Source of the DNA: Bacillota bacterium
GTDB lineage: Bacteria > Bacillota > Bacilli > Alicyclobacillales > SLC66
Direction of reading: 5' to 3'
Assembly: GCA_021821055.1 (NCBI GenBank)
Contig: JAKACX010000024.1
Location: forward strand, 1-33,825
Length of the DNA: 33,825 bases
In this document: positions 24,892 to 33,473 of the stretch, piece by piece
How positions within the stretch are numbered: position 1 is the first letter of the stretch
How the letters are laid out: each line of letters opens with the position of its first letter
Position numbers and translations under genes: made by a program
The notes under the pieces: model-generated
The model's input: only the letters and a program-made list of their open reading frames with translations
What the model was told of the DNA's origin: nothing
The model's database searches: none

Positions 24892-26130
24892 ATGAGGGTG
24901 TCCCAAAGATGGGAACGGCCTCCCGGCAGTCACGATTTCGTGCGGGAGGACATGGCCCATCGGCGTTTTATTGAGGCGGAGTTGATGGACGAGTTCGGTC
25001 GTTTCGGGTTTTTGCCTGTCGAGACGCCCGTTGTGGAATACGCGGCGACATTCATGCAGGGAATTCACCAGGACGACGAGGAACGGATGTACCGGATGTT
25101 CGACGCCACGGGCCGGACGCTCGCCCTGCGTCCGGAGATGACTGCCGCGGTCGCCCGGTTGGCCGCGACGACGCTGGGCGACGATCCATTACCCCTGCGG
25201 CTGTGCTACTGGGCGAAGACGTACCGCGCCGAAGGCGGCCGGGTCCACGACCGGGCGGAGGTCACGCAGGCGGGTGTTGAACTGCTCGGGGTGCGGGGCG
25301 TCGAGGCGGACGCAGAGGTCATTGCCGTCATGGTCAGTTCCCTGCGCCGCCTTGGCTTGCGGGCCTTTCGACTGGCGGTCGGGCACAGCGGATACGTTCA
25401 ATCCATGCTGGGATCTCTGCCCGACGCGCTGCGCGCGGAATTGCGCAGCGCCCTGATCGAGAAGGACCTGGTCGCGTACGGCCGGGCCTTGGTCGGCGGG
25501 CGCCGTCTGGTCGGTGAGGCGGATCTGGAGAAACTGGCCGCACTGCCCCATATCCGGGGCGGCGTGGAGGCTGTCGCGGCCGCGCGCGCCGCGGCGTTGG
25601 ACGATGGCGCGCGCGCGGCCTGCGATGAACTGGACGCCCTGTGGGGCGCGCTGCGCGAGCACGGCGTCGACGAATTTGTACGCCTGGACATGGCCCTGTA
25701 CCTTCACCACGAGTACTACACAGGGGTGGTGATCGAAGGGTACGCGGATGCGCTCGGTTATCCCATCTGTTTTGGCGGGCGGTACGACAGGTTGCTTGAA
25801 CAGTTCGGGAGGGAGGCCCCCGCGACCGGCAGCGTGCTGCACATCGAACGCCTGATGGCGATCGTGGAACCTCGCTCCGGACGGCCAAACGGCGTGCGGC
25901 TGCGTTATGCGGAGCCTGCCAGGCCCGCGGCCTACGCTTTCGCCCGCTTCCTGCGCGAACGCGGCCACCCGGCGGCGGTCGACGTATGGGATGGCGCGCC
26001 GGGAACGGACGGCGCCGCGGCGGACGTGGGGGTCTTCACGCTTGACGCCGACGGTCGTGCGGTAGCGGAGGAAAAGTGGCTTCAACTGTATGAACAGTAC
26101 CTGCAAAAGGAAGGCGACGCACCATGTTGA
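24892..26130 (+). CDS. hisZ: ATP phosphoribosyltransferase regulatory subunit
   Basis: A histidyl-tRNA-synthetase-like protein without tRNA charging activity; with short HisG it forms the first enzyme of histidine synthesis and gives it histidine feedback control. The 412-residue protein shows the class II synthetase-like core (PVVEYAATF, LRPEMTAAVARLAATTL, RAEGGRVHDRAEVTQAGVELLG, CFGGRYDRLLEQFG). Its first place in a his operon before a short hisG separates it from a true hisS. The ATG at 24892 follows GGTGGTGG. It overlaps hisG by seven bases. Confidence 0.93.
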   Translation: MRVSQRWERPPGSHDFVREDMAHRRFIEAELMDEFGRFGFLPVETPVVEYAATFMQGIHQDDEERMYRMFDATGRTLALRPEMTAAVARLAATTLGDDPLPLRLCYWAKTYRAEGGRVHDRAEVTQAGVELLGVRGVEADAEVIAVMVSSLRRLGLRAFRLAVGHSGYVQSMLGSLPDALRAELRSALIEKDLVAYGRALVGGRRLVGEADLEKLAALPHIRGGVEAVAAARAAALDDGARAACDELDALWGALREHGVDEFVRLDMALYLHHEYYTGVVIEGYADALGYPICFGGRYDRLLEQFGREAPATGSVLHIERLMAIVEPRSGRPNGVRLRYAEPARPAAYAFARFLRERGHPAAVDVWDGAPGTDGAAADVGVFTLDADGRAVAEEKWLQLYEQYLQKEGDAPC

Positions 26131-26750
26131 CGGTTGCCCTGACCAAGGGACGCATCCTGGGCACGACGGTCGAGATGCTGCAGGCGGCCGGCTTTTCTCC
26201 CGATGAGGACGTGTTCGACACGCGCAAGTACATCGTTCCCGACCGTTCGGGGACGGTCCGCTACCTGCTCGCGAAACCGGTCGACGTCCCCACCTATGTG
26301 GAACACGGGGCGGCCGACATCGGCTTTGTCGGCAAGGATGTGCTCTATGAAGCGCAGGCTGATCTACACGAACTGCTCGATCTCGGCATCGGCGTGTGCC
26401 GCATGGTGGTGGCCGGGCCAGCCGGCGTCGACGTCGCGGGCGTACGGCGCGTGGCGACCAAGTACCACCGCTATGCGCACGACTACTTTCGCAAGCACGG
26501 GCGGCAGATCGAGGTGATCGACCTGCACGGCAGCGTTGAACTGGCGCCGCTCACGGGCCTGGCCGACTGCATTGTCGATATTGTGGAGACCGGTCAGACG
26601 TTGCGGGAAAACGGGCTGGTGGTGCACGCGGAACTCGCGCGGGTCTCGACGCGGGTGGTGGCGAACCGGCGCAGCTACCAGCTGCGCGCCGCGGAGGTCG
26701 ACGATTTCATTGATCGCTTGCGAAATCGGGTGAAAGAGGGCGTGCGCTGA
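26124..26750 (+). CDS. hisG: ATP phosphoribosyltransferase, short catalytic form
   Basis: It joins ATP and PRPP, committing flux to histidine. At 208 residues it is the short form that needs HisZ. Motifs are TKGRILGTTVEML at the N-terminus, the GAADIGFVGKDVL segment and the phosphate-binding DCIVDIVETGQTLRENGL near residue 150. The ATG at 26124 lies within the hisZ end with AAGGAAGG upstream. The next gene is hisH, one base after its stop; in most Bacilli hisD and hisB lie between them. Confidence 0.95.
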   Translation: MLTVALTKGRILGTTVEMLQAAGFSPDEDVFDTRKYIVPDRSGTVRYLLAKPVDVPTYVEHGAADIGFVGKDVLYEAQADLHELLDLGIGVCRMVVAGPAGVDVAGVRRVATKYHRYAHDYFRKHGRQIEVIDLHGSVELAPLTGLADCIVDIVETGQTLRENGLVVHAELARVSTRVVANRRSYQLRAAEVDDFIDRLRNRVKEGVR

Positions 26751-26751
26751 A

Positions 26752-27372
26752 ATGATCGCGATTGTCGATTATGGCGTGGGCAATCTGCGCAGTGTGCAAA
26801 AGGCCCTGGAGAGTCTGGGACAGCAGGCGGCGGTGACGTCCGACCGGACCGTGCTCGATGCGGCGGACGGCGTCATCCTCCCAGGCGTGGGAGCGTTCGG
26901 CGACGCGATGGCCAGCCTGCGCCGGCTTGGTCTGGAGGGCGCGCTTAAGGAGAACGCGAAGAGCGGAAAGCCGCTGCTCGGGATCTGTCTCGGCATGCAG
27001 CTGCTGTTTTCCGTCAGCGAGGAGCACGGCCAGCACGTCGGCCTCGGGTTGATTCCCGGGCATGTACGGCGTTTGCACGGTGATTTCAAGATCCCCCACG
27101 TCGGCTGGAACAGCCTGCGCCTTGTGCGGCGAAGCCCCCTGACGACAGGCCTTGACGGTGGAGAAATGGCCTATTTCGTCCACAGCTACTATGTCGAGCC
27201 GATGGACGGCGGAGTCCTCGTGGCGACCACCGACTACTTCCGCGACCTGCCGGCCATCGTGTCGCGCGACAATGTCCATGGCATGCAGTTTCATCCGGAG
27301 AAGAGTGCGGCGGCCGGGCTACATCTGCTGGGCAATTTTGCGGCGCTGTGCGCTCCGGGGGTGCGTGTGTGA
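26752..27372 (+). CDS. hisH: Imidazole glycerol phosphate synthase, glutamine amidotransferase subunit
   Basis: It hydrolyses glutamine and channels ammonia to HisF. The 206-residue class I amidotransferase has IVDYGVGNLRSV at its N-terminus, GVGAFGDAM, the nucleophile Cys in LGICLGMQLLF (about residue 82) and the His-Glu pair in MQFHPEKS (about 183-190). The start ATG is one base after the hisG stop and uses AAAGAGGG inside hisG. It overlaps hisA by four bases (GTGA). Confidence 0.95.
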   Translation: MIAIVDYGVGNLRSVQKALESLGQQAAVTSDRTVLDAADGVILPGVGAFGDAMASLRRLGLEGALKENAKSGKPLLGICLGMQLLFSVSEEHGQHVGLGLIPGHVRRLHGDFKIPHVGWNSLRLVRRSPLTTGLDGGEMAYFVHSYYVEPMDGGVLVATTDYFRDLPAIVSRDNVHGMQFHPEKSAAAGLHLLGNFAALCAPGVRV

Positions 27373-28109
27373 CGAGGCTATATCCGGCAATCGACCTTCT
27401 GCAGGGACAGGCTGTGCGCCTGCGCCAGGGTGACTATGACGCCAGGACCGTGTACGGCGATCCGGTGCAACTGGCCGCGGCCTACCGGGAGGCGGGGGCG
27501 ACGCACCTGCACATGGTCGACCTCGACGCGGCGCGCACCGGCAGTCGTTCACCGCAGACGAGCGGCATCGTGTCCCGCATCGTGGCGGAGACCGGGCTGA
27601 CGGTACAGATCGGCGGCGGGATCCGCACGCGCGGGGACGTGCAGTACTGGCTCGGGATCGGCGTGTGGCGCTGCGTGCTCGGGACTGTGGCCGCGCGTGA
27701 TCCCCGCTTTGCGGGCGAGCTTTGCGGCGAATTCGGCGAGCGCGTGACCGTCGGGATTGACGCGCGCGGCGGAATGGTCGCGACGCAGGGGTGGACGAAG
27801 ACCGAAGGGCGGGAGGCGGTCGACCTCGCCGCGGAACTCCGGGGGTACGGCTACACCGAGTGCGTGTACACGGACATTGCCCGCGACGGGATGCTGTCAG
27901 GGGCCAATATCGAATCGGCGGTGGCTCTCGCCGCCGCCTCGGGACTGGCCGTGATCGTCTCGGGCGGCGTCAAGGACCTCGGCGACGTGCGCAGCGTGCG
28001 CGACCATGAACTGCAGGGACTGTCCGGCGTGATACTTGGCAAGTCGCTGCTCGAAGGCACGCTCGATCTGCACGCGGCGGTCCGGGCCATGCAGGAGGAC
28101 GCGCGATGA
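27369..28109 (+). CDS. hisA: ProFAR isomerase (phosphoribosylformimino-AICAR-phosphate isomerase)
   Basis: A TIM-barrel isomerase that opens the ribose ring of ProFAR. The 246-residue protein has [18 protein letters not shown] at its N-terminus with the first catalytic Asp, VQIGGGIR in the middle, VGIDARGG, and YTDIARDG with the second half's Asp. The GTG at 27369 overlaps the hisH stop as GTGA with GGGGGTG just before it. HisF follows with an ATGA overlap. No PriA-like or fused features seen. Confidence 0.95.
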   Translation: MTRLYPAIDLLQGQAVRLRQGDYDARTVYGDPVQLAAAYREAGATHLHMVDLDAARTGSRSPQTSGIVSRIVAETGLTVQIGGGIRTRGDVQYWLGIGVWRCVLGTVAARDPRFAGELCGEFGERVTVGIDARGGMVATQGWTKTEGREAVDLAAELRGYGYTECVYTDIARDGMLSGANIESAVALAAASGLAVIVSGGVKDLGDVRSVRDHELQGLSGVILGKSLLEGTLDLHAAVRAMQEDAR

Positions 28110-28867
28110 TCACCAAGCGCATCATTCCCTGTTTCGACGTCCGGGAGGGCCGCGTCGTCAAGTTTGAGTCGTTCTTTGGCAATCAGCGCGACGCGGGCGA
28201 TCCGGTCGTCCTTGCAAAGCAGTACGACGAGCAGGGCGCTGACGAGATCGTGCTGCTCGACATCTCGGCGACGGCGGAGGGCCGCGGCATCCTGTTGGAC
28301 ATTGTCAGCCGGACGGCCGAGCAACTTTTCATACCGTTCACGGTGGGCGGCGGTCTTTCGACGGTGGAGGACGTGCGCGCCGTCCTTGGCGCGGGAGCGG
28401 ACAAGGTGTCGCTCAATTCCGCCGCAGTGCGCAACCCGAAATTCATCACGGAGGCGGCGCGCCGGTTCGGCTCGCAGTGCGTCGTCGTCGCGGTCGACGC
28501 GAAGTTTGACCGCGCCCGCGCCGACTGGGAGGTGCTCATCAGCGGCGGACGGGTGAAGACGGGCCTGTCGGCCGTCGAGTGGGCGATGCAGGCGGAACAA
28601 CTCGGCGCGGGCGAGATCCTGTTGACCAGCTTTGACCAGGATGGGCAGCGCGACGGCTATGATATTGAGCTTACGCGGCGGGTGTCGGAGCGTGTGCGGA
28701 TCCCTGTCATCGCTTCGGGCGGAGCGGGGACGAAGGCGCACTTCTACGAGGTGTTGACGGAAGGCATGGCGGACGCGGCCCTTGCGGCGAGCGTCTTCCA
28801 CTTCGCGGAGACGTCGATTCACGAAGTGAAGGGCTACTTGCGCGAGCGCGGCCTGCCCGTGCGCTGA
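28106..28867 (+). CDS. hisF: Imidazole glycerol phosphate synthase, cyclase subunit, with altered loop 1
   Basis: It uses HisH-derived ammonia to form imidazole glycerol phosphate and AICAR. The 253-residue TIM barrel has KRIIPCFDV with the first catalytic Asp, [19 protein letters not shown] with the second Asp, and [12 protein letters not shown]. Most HisF proteins have VVKG-NF--LRDAGDPVE in the first loop. Here it reads [19 protein letters not shown]: the lysine stays, but the Gly-Ser-Asn-Phe part is replaced and one residue is added. This mobile loop closes over the substrate. ATGA overlap with hisA. Confidence 0.94.
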   Translation: MITKRIIPCFDVREGRVVKFESFFGNQRDAGDPVVLAKQYDEQGADEIVLLDISATAEGRGILLDIVSRTAEQLFIPFTVGGGLSTVEDVRAVLGAGADKVSLNSAAVRNPKFITEAARRFGSQCVVVAVDAKFDRARADWEVLISGGRVKTGLSAVEWAMQAEQLGAGEILLTSFDQDGQRDGYDIELTRRVSERVRIPVIASGGAGTKAHFYEVLTEGMADAALAASVFHFAETSIHEVKGYLRERGLPVR

Positions 28868-28891
28868 GCGCGGGCGCGGCTCAAGGCGCGG

Positions 28892-28923
28892 GCGATGCAA
28901 GACGGCCGCCCGTCTTGTGTCGC
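28892..28923. repeat. Strong hairpin between hisF and hisIE
   Basis: A 14-bp stem (28892-28905 with 28910-28923, two G-T pairs) closes a CCGC loop. No T-run follows, so it is not a standard terminator. It lies in a 136-bp gap within an otherwise overlapping operon and could be an mRNA processing or stability element. Its core matches the hairpin at 1678-1693. Confidence 0.6.
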
Positions 28924-29003
28924 CGGGCCGCGCGGCGCGAGCGTTGGGACGGGCCCGCGCGGTTCGGGCGGTGCGGGTCGCAGTCGTGAAAGGGGTGTAG
29001 GCG

Positions 29004-29768
29004 GTGGGTCTGGCGATCAACGGGCAGGCGCAGGCGGGCCTGCGGTTCGACGAGCGGGGCCTGATCCCGGCCATTGTGCAGGACGCGCATACCAAACGGG
29101 TGCTGACGCTGGCGTACATGAACGCGGAATCGTTGGCAAAGACGCTGGCGAGCGGCGAAACGTGGTTCTTCAGCCGGTCGCGCCAGGAACTCTGGCACAA
29201 GGGCGAGACGTCGGGGCACACACAGCGGGTGCTCGACGTGTACGTGGACTGTGACGGCGATGCGCTGGTGGTGCAGGTCGAGCCTGCGGGACCCGCATGC
29301 CACACGGGTGCCACATCCTGCTTTCACACCGGTCTTGCGGCGCCGCAAGCCGCTGTGGCGTCAGGTCGTGCGGATGAGCATGGCGGCGATGGAACCGCGG
29401 GGGTCGCAGGGAAGCGGGGGGCCGTCGGTTCCGCCGACGCCGCTATGCGCGACGCGGCGGTCGACGTCCTGCTGCAGCTGGAGCAGCGCGTCCTGCAGCG
29501 CCACGTCGAGCGCCCCCCGGGGGCGTACACGACCTACCTGTTTGACAAAGGATTGGACAAGATCCTCAAGAAGGTCGGCGAGGAGGCGACGGAAGTCATC
29601 ATCGGCGCCAAAAACGCGGATGCCGCCGAGGTGACGTACGAAGCGGCTGATCTTCTGTACCACCTGCTCGTGCTCCTGCGTCAGCAGGACATCGCGCTGG
29701 CGGACGTGTTCCGCGAGCTGGAGCGCCGCTACCATGGCCGCGAGCAGGTGGTGAAGGGCGGGAAGTGA
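29004..29768 (+). CDS. hisIE: Bifunctional phosphoribosyl-AMP cyclohydrolase / phosphoribosyl-ATP pyrophosphatase
   Basis: It catalyses steps two and three of histidine synthesis. The HisI part (about 1-115) has [28 protein letters not shown], the metal-binding [12 protein letters not shown] and [12 protein letters not shown]. The HisE part (about 165-250) has [23 protein letters not shown] and [12 protein letters not shown]. The two are joined by an Ala/Gly-rich linker (about 116-155). The total of 254 residues exceeds the usual 200-215. GTG at 29004 follows AAAGGGG. It is 136 bp after hisF and convergent with argS. Confidence 0.94.
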   Translation: MGLAINGQAQAGLRFDERGLIPAIVQDAHTKRVLTLAYMNAESLAKTLASGETWFFSRSRQELWHKGETSGHTQRVLDVYVDCDGDALVVQVEPAGPACHTGATSCFHTGLAAPQAAVASGRADEHGGDGTAGVAGKRGAVGSADAAMRDAAVDVLLQLEQRVLQRHVERPPGAYTTYLFDKGLDKILKKVGEEATEVIIGAKNADAAEVTYEAADLLYHLLVLLRQQDIALADVFRELERRYHGREQVVKGGK

Positions 29769-29769
29769 A

Positions 29770-29799
29770 CACGGATCTCTGGCGCTTCAGATCTCCGTG
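29770..29799. terminator. Hairpin between convergent hisIE and argS
   Basis: CACGGA/TCCGTG, a symmetric TC/TC internal loop and TCTG/CAGA enclose a six-base loop. It spans the 18-bp gap and the argS stop codon. A bidirectional terminator is plausible by position, but neither side has a T-run. Confidence 0.35.
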
Positions 29800-31517
29800 G
29801 GTTGCGCCACGCCGAGCAGGCCGAGAGCGGCGCGCAGTGTCAGGCGCGTCGCGTCTGTCAATGAGAGCCGCAGCGAGCGGACAGGTTCCTGCGCCGACAG
29901 GATCGGGCAGTCGTGATAGAAGCGGTTGAACGCCTGGCCGATGTCGAGTGCGTGCTTGGCGATCAGCGAGGGGTCCGCCTCATCTGCGGCGCGCAGGCGG
30001 ATGTCCGCGTAGCGGCCGAGCAGTTTGGCCAGTTCCCATGACGCGTCGTCGAGTTCTGCGGGCGAGCCGTCCGGCCCGCCGCGGTCCGCCACGCCGCGGT
30101 CGGGCGAGCCGTCCGTCGCCGTCAGCAGCCCGGCCTTGCGCAGGACCGAACAGGCGCGCGCGTGCGCGTACTGAACGTACGGACCCGTTTCGCCTTCGAA
30201 GGCGAGCGCGGTGTCCATGGTGAAGTCGACGTCGTGCAGCCGATTCGTCTTGAGGTCGTTGAAGACCACCGCTCCGACGCCGATGTCGCGCGCGGTGCGG
30301 TCCGCGCCGGGCAGCCCGGGATTTTTCTCCGCGATGATCGCCCGCGCGCGCGAAACGGCCTCTTCCAGCACGTCCTGGAGCCGCACGACCTGTCCCTTGC
30401 GCGTGGACATCTTCTTGCCATCCATCAGCATCATGCCAAACGCGACGTGCGCGCAGTTGGCCGCAAACGCGCGGCCCATCCGAGCGAGAACGGCGAACAC
30501 CTGCTGGAAGTGCAGCCGCTGTTCGGCGCCGACGACGTACAGCAGGCGGTCCGCCCCGAGCGCGTCGCGCCGGTACAGGGCCGCCGCGAGATCGCGCGTC
30601 GGGTACAGCGTGGCTCCGTCGCTGCGCCGGATCAGGCAGGGCGGCAACCCTTCATCGTCGAGCATGACGACCTCCGCGCCATCGCTCTTCGTGAGCAGCC
30701 TCTTGTCGGTGAGTTCCTGGACGACGTCCGGCATCTTGTCGTTGTAGAAGCTCTCGCCGAGCAGGTGGTCAAACTGCGTGCCGAGCATGGCGTAGGTGCG
30801 CTGGAATTCCTCCAGGCTGACGCGGACAATCCAGCGCCACAGCGCGAGGCTGTCCGCGTCGCCGTCTTCCAGGCTCTTGAACGCCGCCCGCGCCTCGTCG
30901 TCGAGCGCGGGATCGAGCGCGGCTTCGTCGTGGAAGCGGACGTACAGCGCGTTGAGCTCCTGGATGGGATCGGCGCGCACCTTCGCTTCGTCACCGAATC
31001 GCCTGTACGCGACGATGATCTTGCCAAACTGGGTGCCCCAGTCGCCCAGGTGGTTGATGCGCAGGACGCGGTACCCGTCGGACGCGAGAATGTTCGCGAC
31101 CGCCGTGCCGATGACGGTGGAGCGCAGGTGTCCCATGGAGAACGGTTTTGCGATATTGGGAGAGGACAGGTCGATCGCCACAGTCTGTCCGCCGCCGCGC
31201 GGGGTCGTGAAAAACGCGTCGTCAGCGGCAATCTGGGCCAGTATTTCCTGCCAGGCCGCGGAGCGCGGCAGGCGGACGTTGAGGTACGGACCCGCCGCTT
31301 CGGCCGTGAACAGGGCGTTTGCACCGAGCTTTCCCGCGAGCTGCGCGGCGATCGCCTGCGGGGCTTGGCGCAGCGTCTTGGCGAGCCGGAAACAGGGCAG
31401 GGCGATGTCGCCCAGGGCGCTGTCAGGCGGGAATTCCAGCCAGGCGGCGACCTCTTCGGACGTTGCGTCAAGATGCGCCGCGATCTCGGCCGCGACCCGG
31501 TGCAGAAAGCGATTCAT
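29787..31517 (-). CDS. argS: Arginyl-tRNA synthetase
   Basis: It charges arginine to its tRNA. The 576-residue class I enzyme has the N-terminal Add-1 domain (about 1-85), the HIGH variant SSPNIAKPFSMGHLRSTVIG, the KMSKS variant KMSTRKG typical of many bacterial ArgRS, and a C-terminal DALR anticodon-binding domain (about 460-576). A Gly/Pro/Asp-rich insertion with two DGSP units precedes that domain and is encoded by a 13-bp direct repeat. Its ATG has GGAG ten bases upstream. Convergent with hisIE, divergent from the TPR gene. Confidence 0.96.
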   Translation of the reverse strand: MNRFLHRVAAEIAAHLDATSEEVAAWLEFPPDSALGDIALPCFRLAKTLRQAPQAIAAQLAGKLGANALFTAEAAGPYLNVRLPRSAAWQEILAQIAADDAFFTTPRGGGQTVAIDLSSPNIAKPFSMGHLRSTVIGTAVANILASDGYRVLRINHLGDWGTQFGKIIVAYRRFGDEAKVRADPIQELNALYVRFHDEAALDPALDDEARAAFKSLEDGDADSLALWRWIVRVSLEEFQRTYAMLGTQFDHLLGESFYNDKMPDVVQELTDKRLLTKSDGAEVVMLDDEGLPPCLIRRSDGATLYPTRDLAAALYRRDALGADRLLYVVGAEQRLHFQQVFAVLARMGRAFAANCAHVAFGMMLMDGKKMSTRKGQVVRLQDVLEEAVSRARAIIAEKNPGLPGADRTARDIGVGAVVFNDLKTNRLHDVDFTMDTALAFEGETGPYVQYAHARACSVLRKAGLLTATDGSPDRGVADRGGPDGSPAELDDASWELAKLLGRYADIRLRAADEADPSLIAKHALDIGQAFNRFYHDCPILSAQEPVRSLRLSLTDATRLTLRAALGLLGVAQPTEI

Positions 31518-31586
31518 AAATGTGTAACTCCTTCACGATGTTGCGTCTTTGTGCGAAGCGCGGTCGGCCATGGAGCAATTCCCGTT

Positions 31587-31615
31587 ATTATAGGCCGATT
31601 CTGAACGGCCCGCAA
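31587..31615 (-). promoter_or_regulatory. argS promoter
   Basis: On the minus strand, TTGCGG (31615-31610), a 17-bp spacer and TATAAT (31592-31587). The leader of about 60 nt is too short for a T-box. Confidence 0.55.
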
Positions 31616-31651
31616 CGCCGCGGGTCAATCGCAATCGGGAAGGCGCTGTGC

Positions 31652-31657
31652 TATACT
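31652..31657 (+). promoter_or_regulatory. Possible -10 element for the TPR gene
   Basis: TATACT lies 63 bp before the TPR start. A matching -35 is poor (TCGCAA at 31629-31634). Divergent from the argS promoter. Confidence 0.35.
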
Positions 31658-31720
31658 GATTCCGATCGTTCACGCGGGGCCGCCTGTCGTTGCGGTTCAA
31701 CCGGGTAAAGGAGGCCGCTC

Positions 31721-33406
31721 ATGGAGAGACGGGATCAGGGAACAAAGGTCGTGCCGTTTTCGCCTGACGCTGCATTCTTCTTCGAACGGGGCGTGCGCTA
31801 TCTGAACAGGCATGACCTGTCCCGCGCGCTGAAATCCTTTCGCAAGGCCGTGGAGTGCGAGCCCAGCAACGCAGTGAACCACTGCAATCTGGCGGGAGTG
31901 CTCTCGGAACTCGGGGACTTTGAGGAATCAAACCAGGTTTTGCAGAGTGTGCTCAGTGAGATCGCCCCTGATATGGCGGAATGCTATTTTTATATGGCGA
32001 ACAACTATGCGAATCTCGGGGAGTATGAGCTTGCCGAGGAGCATGTCGTGAAGTACCTTGAGATCGACCCGACAGGGGAGTTCGCGCCCGATGCGGACGA
32101 GATGCTGGACGTCCTGATTCACGAGTACGGCGGCGGCGAGATCCTGCGCGAGAGCCGGCGCAAGCAGTTGGAGACGAACCGCGAGCGGGACCGGGCGCGA
32201 ACGTTGCTTGAGGAAGGCCGCTTCCACGAGGCGGGCACGCTCCTGGAACACGAGATCGAGCGGCAGCCAGACGCCGTCGCGGCGCGCAACAACCTCGCGC
32301 TCGCGCGCTATTACCTCGGGCAGATCGCCGACGCGGAGGCCCTGACGCGGCATGTGCTCGACATTGAACCGTTGAATGTGCACGCGCTGTGCAATCTCGC
32401 CGTTTTCCTTCGCCATTCCGGGAGCGACCCCGACGAGTACAAGCAGATCTTGGGGTTGCTGAAGAAACTGACGCCCCTGCAGTTCGACCAGGGCTACAAG
32501 CTGGCCACGACGCTCGGGATCCTTGGGGAGCACCGCGCGGCGTATTCGTTGTTCCTCCAGTTGGTTGAATTTGGGGATCGCCACGACCCCGCGCTCTACT
32601 TCGCGCTCGCGGCGGCTTCGGCCAACCTGCGGCGTTTGCGGGCGGCGCGGCAGTGGCTGCTTGAGGTGCAGGCCCTTGATCCGGAGAGCGGCGTGGCGGA
32701 CCATTACCTCCGGGAAATCGACCGGGTGCGCTCGAACAACGAGCGCCTGTTTTTTAGTTATACCTACCAGTTGCCGTTCCACTTGCGGGCGCACGGCAAC
32801 GCGCAGCCGGCCAAATCCGGATTTTCCCGCATCGGCGCCTGGGCCAAAGACCCGGGCGTGCGGTCTTCGCTCTATTTCGCGCTGTTTCGCGGGCCGCGCG
32901 CCACGAAACGCGAGGCGCTGCAGGCGTTCGCCGTCCTGAACGACGCGGAATCGGTGCACATCCTGCGGGATTTTGTGCGGGATCCGGCGCAAGGAGAAGA
33001 CATGATATGGAACGCGCTGTTTGTTCTGCAGCTGTCGCGCGTGGCGGGCGCCGTGGAGGTCTGGCGCGACGGCGCGCTGGAGGACGTGCACCTGCCTTTG
33101 CGCGACATCCGCCTGCTCTCCTGGCAGGCGACGCTTGAGGGAATCGCCCGCGACGTGCAAAAGGCGCTCCTCGGAAGCGACCCGGAACTCGCGGACATGT
33201 CCCTCGACATCTGGCTGCGTTATGTGTCGGGGGTGTACACCGACCTGCCGAAGATCGTCAAGCGCTCCGTCTGGGCGGCGGCGCTGGAATACGTGACGCG
33301 CAGGACGGCGGGCCGCGTGGAGCCGCAGGCGATGGTGGCGGCGCGCTACGATGTGTCGGTGAAGGCCCTGGCGCGGGCGGCGCACGCGATCACCCTGGCG
33401 CTGTGA
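31721..33406 (+). CDS. TPR-repeat protein (YvcD-like by position)
   Basis: A 561-residue, apparently soluble protein with no signal peptide. TPR units are clear in the N-terminal half: about 18-52 ([24 protein letters not shown]), 53-87, 89-120, and again 160-255 ([43 protein letters not shown]), with weaker helical repeats to about 340. The C-terminal 200 residues are helical without a motif I recognise. The ATG follows a perfect AAAGGAGG. In B. subtilis yvcD, a TPR gene, lies beside the his operon; trxB, its usual neighbour, is not seen here. Probably a protein-interaction scaffold; function unknown. Confidence 0.85.
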   Translation: MERRDQGTKVVPFSPDAAFFFERGVRYLNRHDLSRALKSFRKAVECEPSNAVNHCNLAGVLSELGDFEESNQVLQSVLSEIAPDMAECYFYMANNYANLGEYELAEEHVVKYLEIDPTGEFAPDADEMLDVLIHEYGGGEILRESRRKQLETNRERDRARTLLEEGRFHEAGTLLEHEIERQPDAVAARNNLALARYYLGQIADAEALTRHVLDIEPLNVHALCNLAVFLRHSGSDPDEYKQILGLLKKLTPLQFDQGYKLATTLGILGEHRAAYSLFLQLVEFGDRHDPALYFALAAASANLRRLRAARQWLLEVQALDPESGVADHYLREIDRVRSNNERLFFSYTYQLPFHLRAHGNAQPAKSGFSRIGAWAKDPGVRSSLYFALFRGPRATKREALQAFAVLNDAESVHILRDFVRDPAQGEDMIWNALFVLQLSRVAGAVEVWRDGALEDVHLPLRDIRLLSWQATLEGIARDVQKALLGSDPELADMSLDIWLRYVSGVYTDLPKIVKRSVWAAALEYVTRRTAGRVEPQAMVAARYDVSVKALARAAHAITLAL

Positions 33407-33422
33407 CGATGAACATGCAGAT

Positions 33423-33463
33423 TCATGATCCGCTTTTGTGCCGGTGCGCCGCACAGGGCGGTC
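33423..33463 (+). repeat. Dispersed ~41-bp intergenic repeat, copy 2
   Basis: 35 of 41 bases match 24627-24667 in the same orientation. It fills most of the 67-bp gap between the TPR gene and selB, ending just before the selB ribosome site. Confidence 0.7.
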
Positions 33464-33473
33464 CCGGAGGAGC

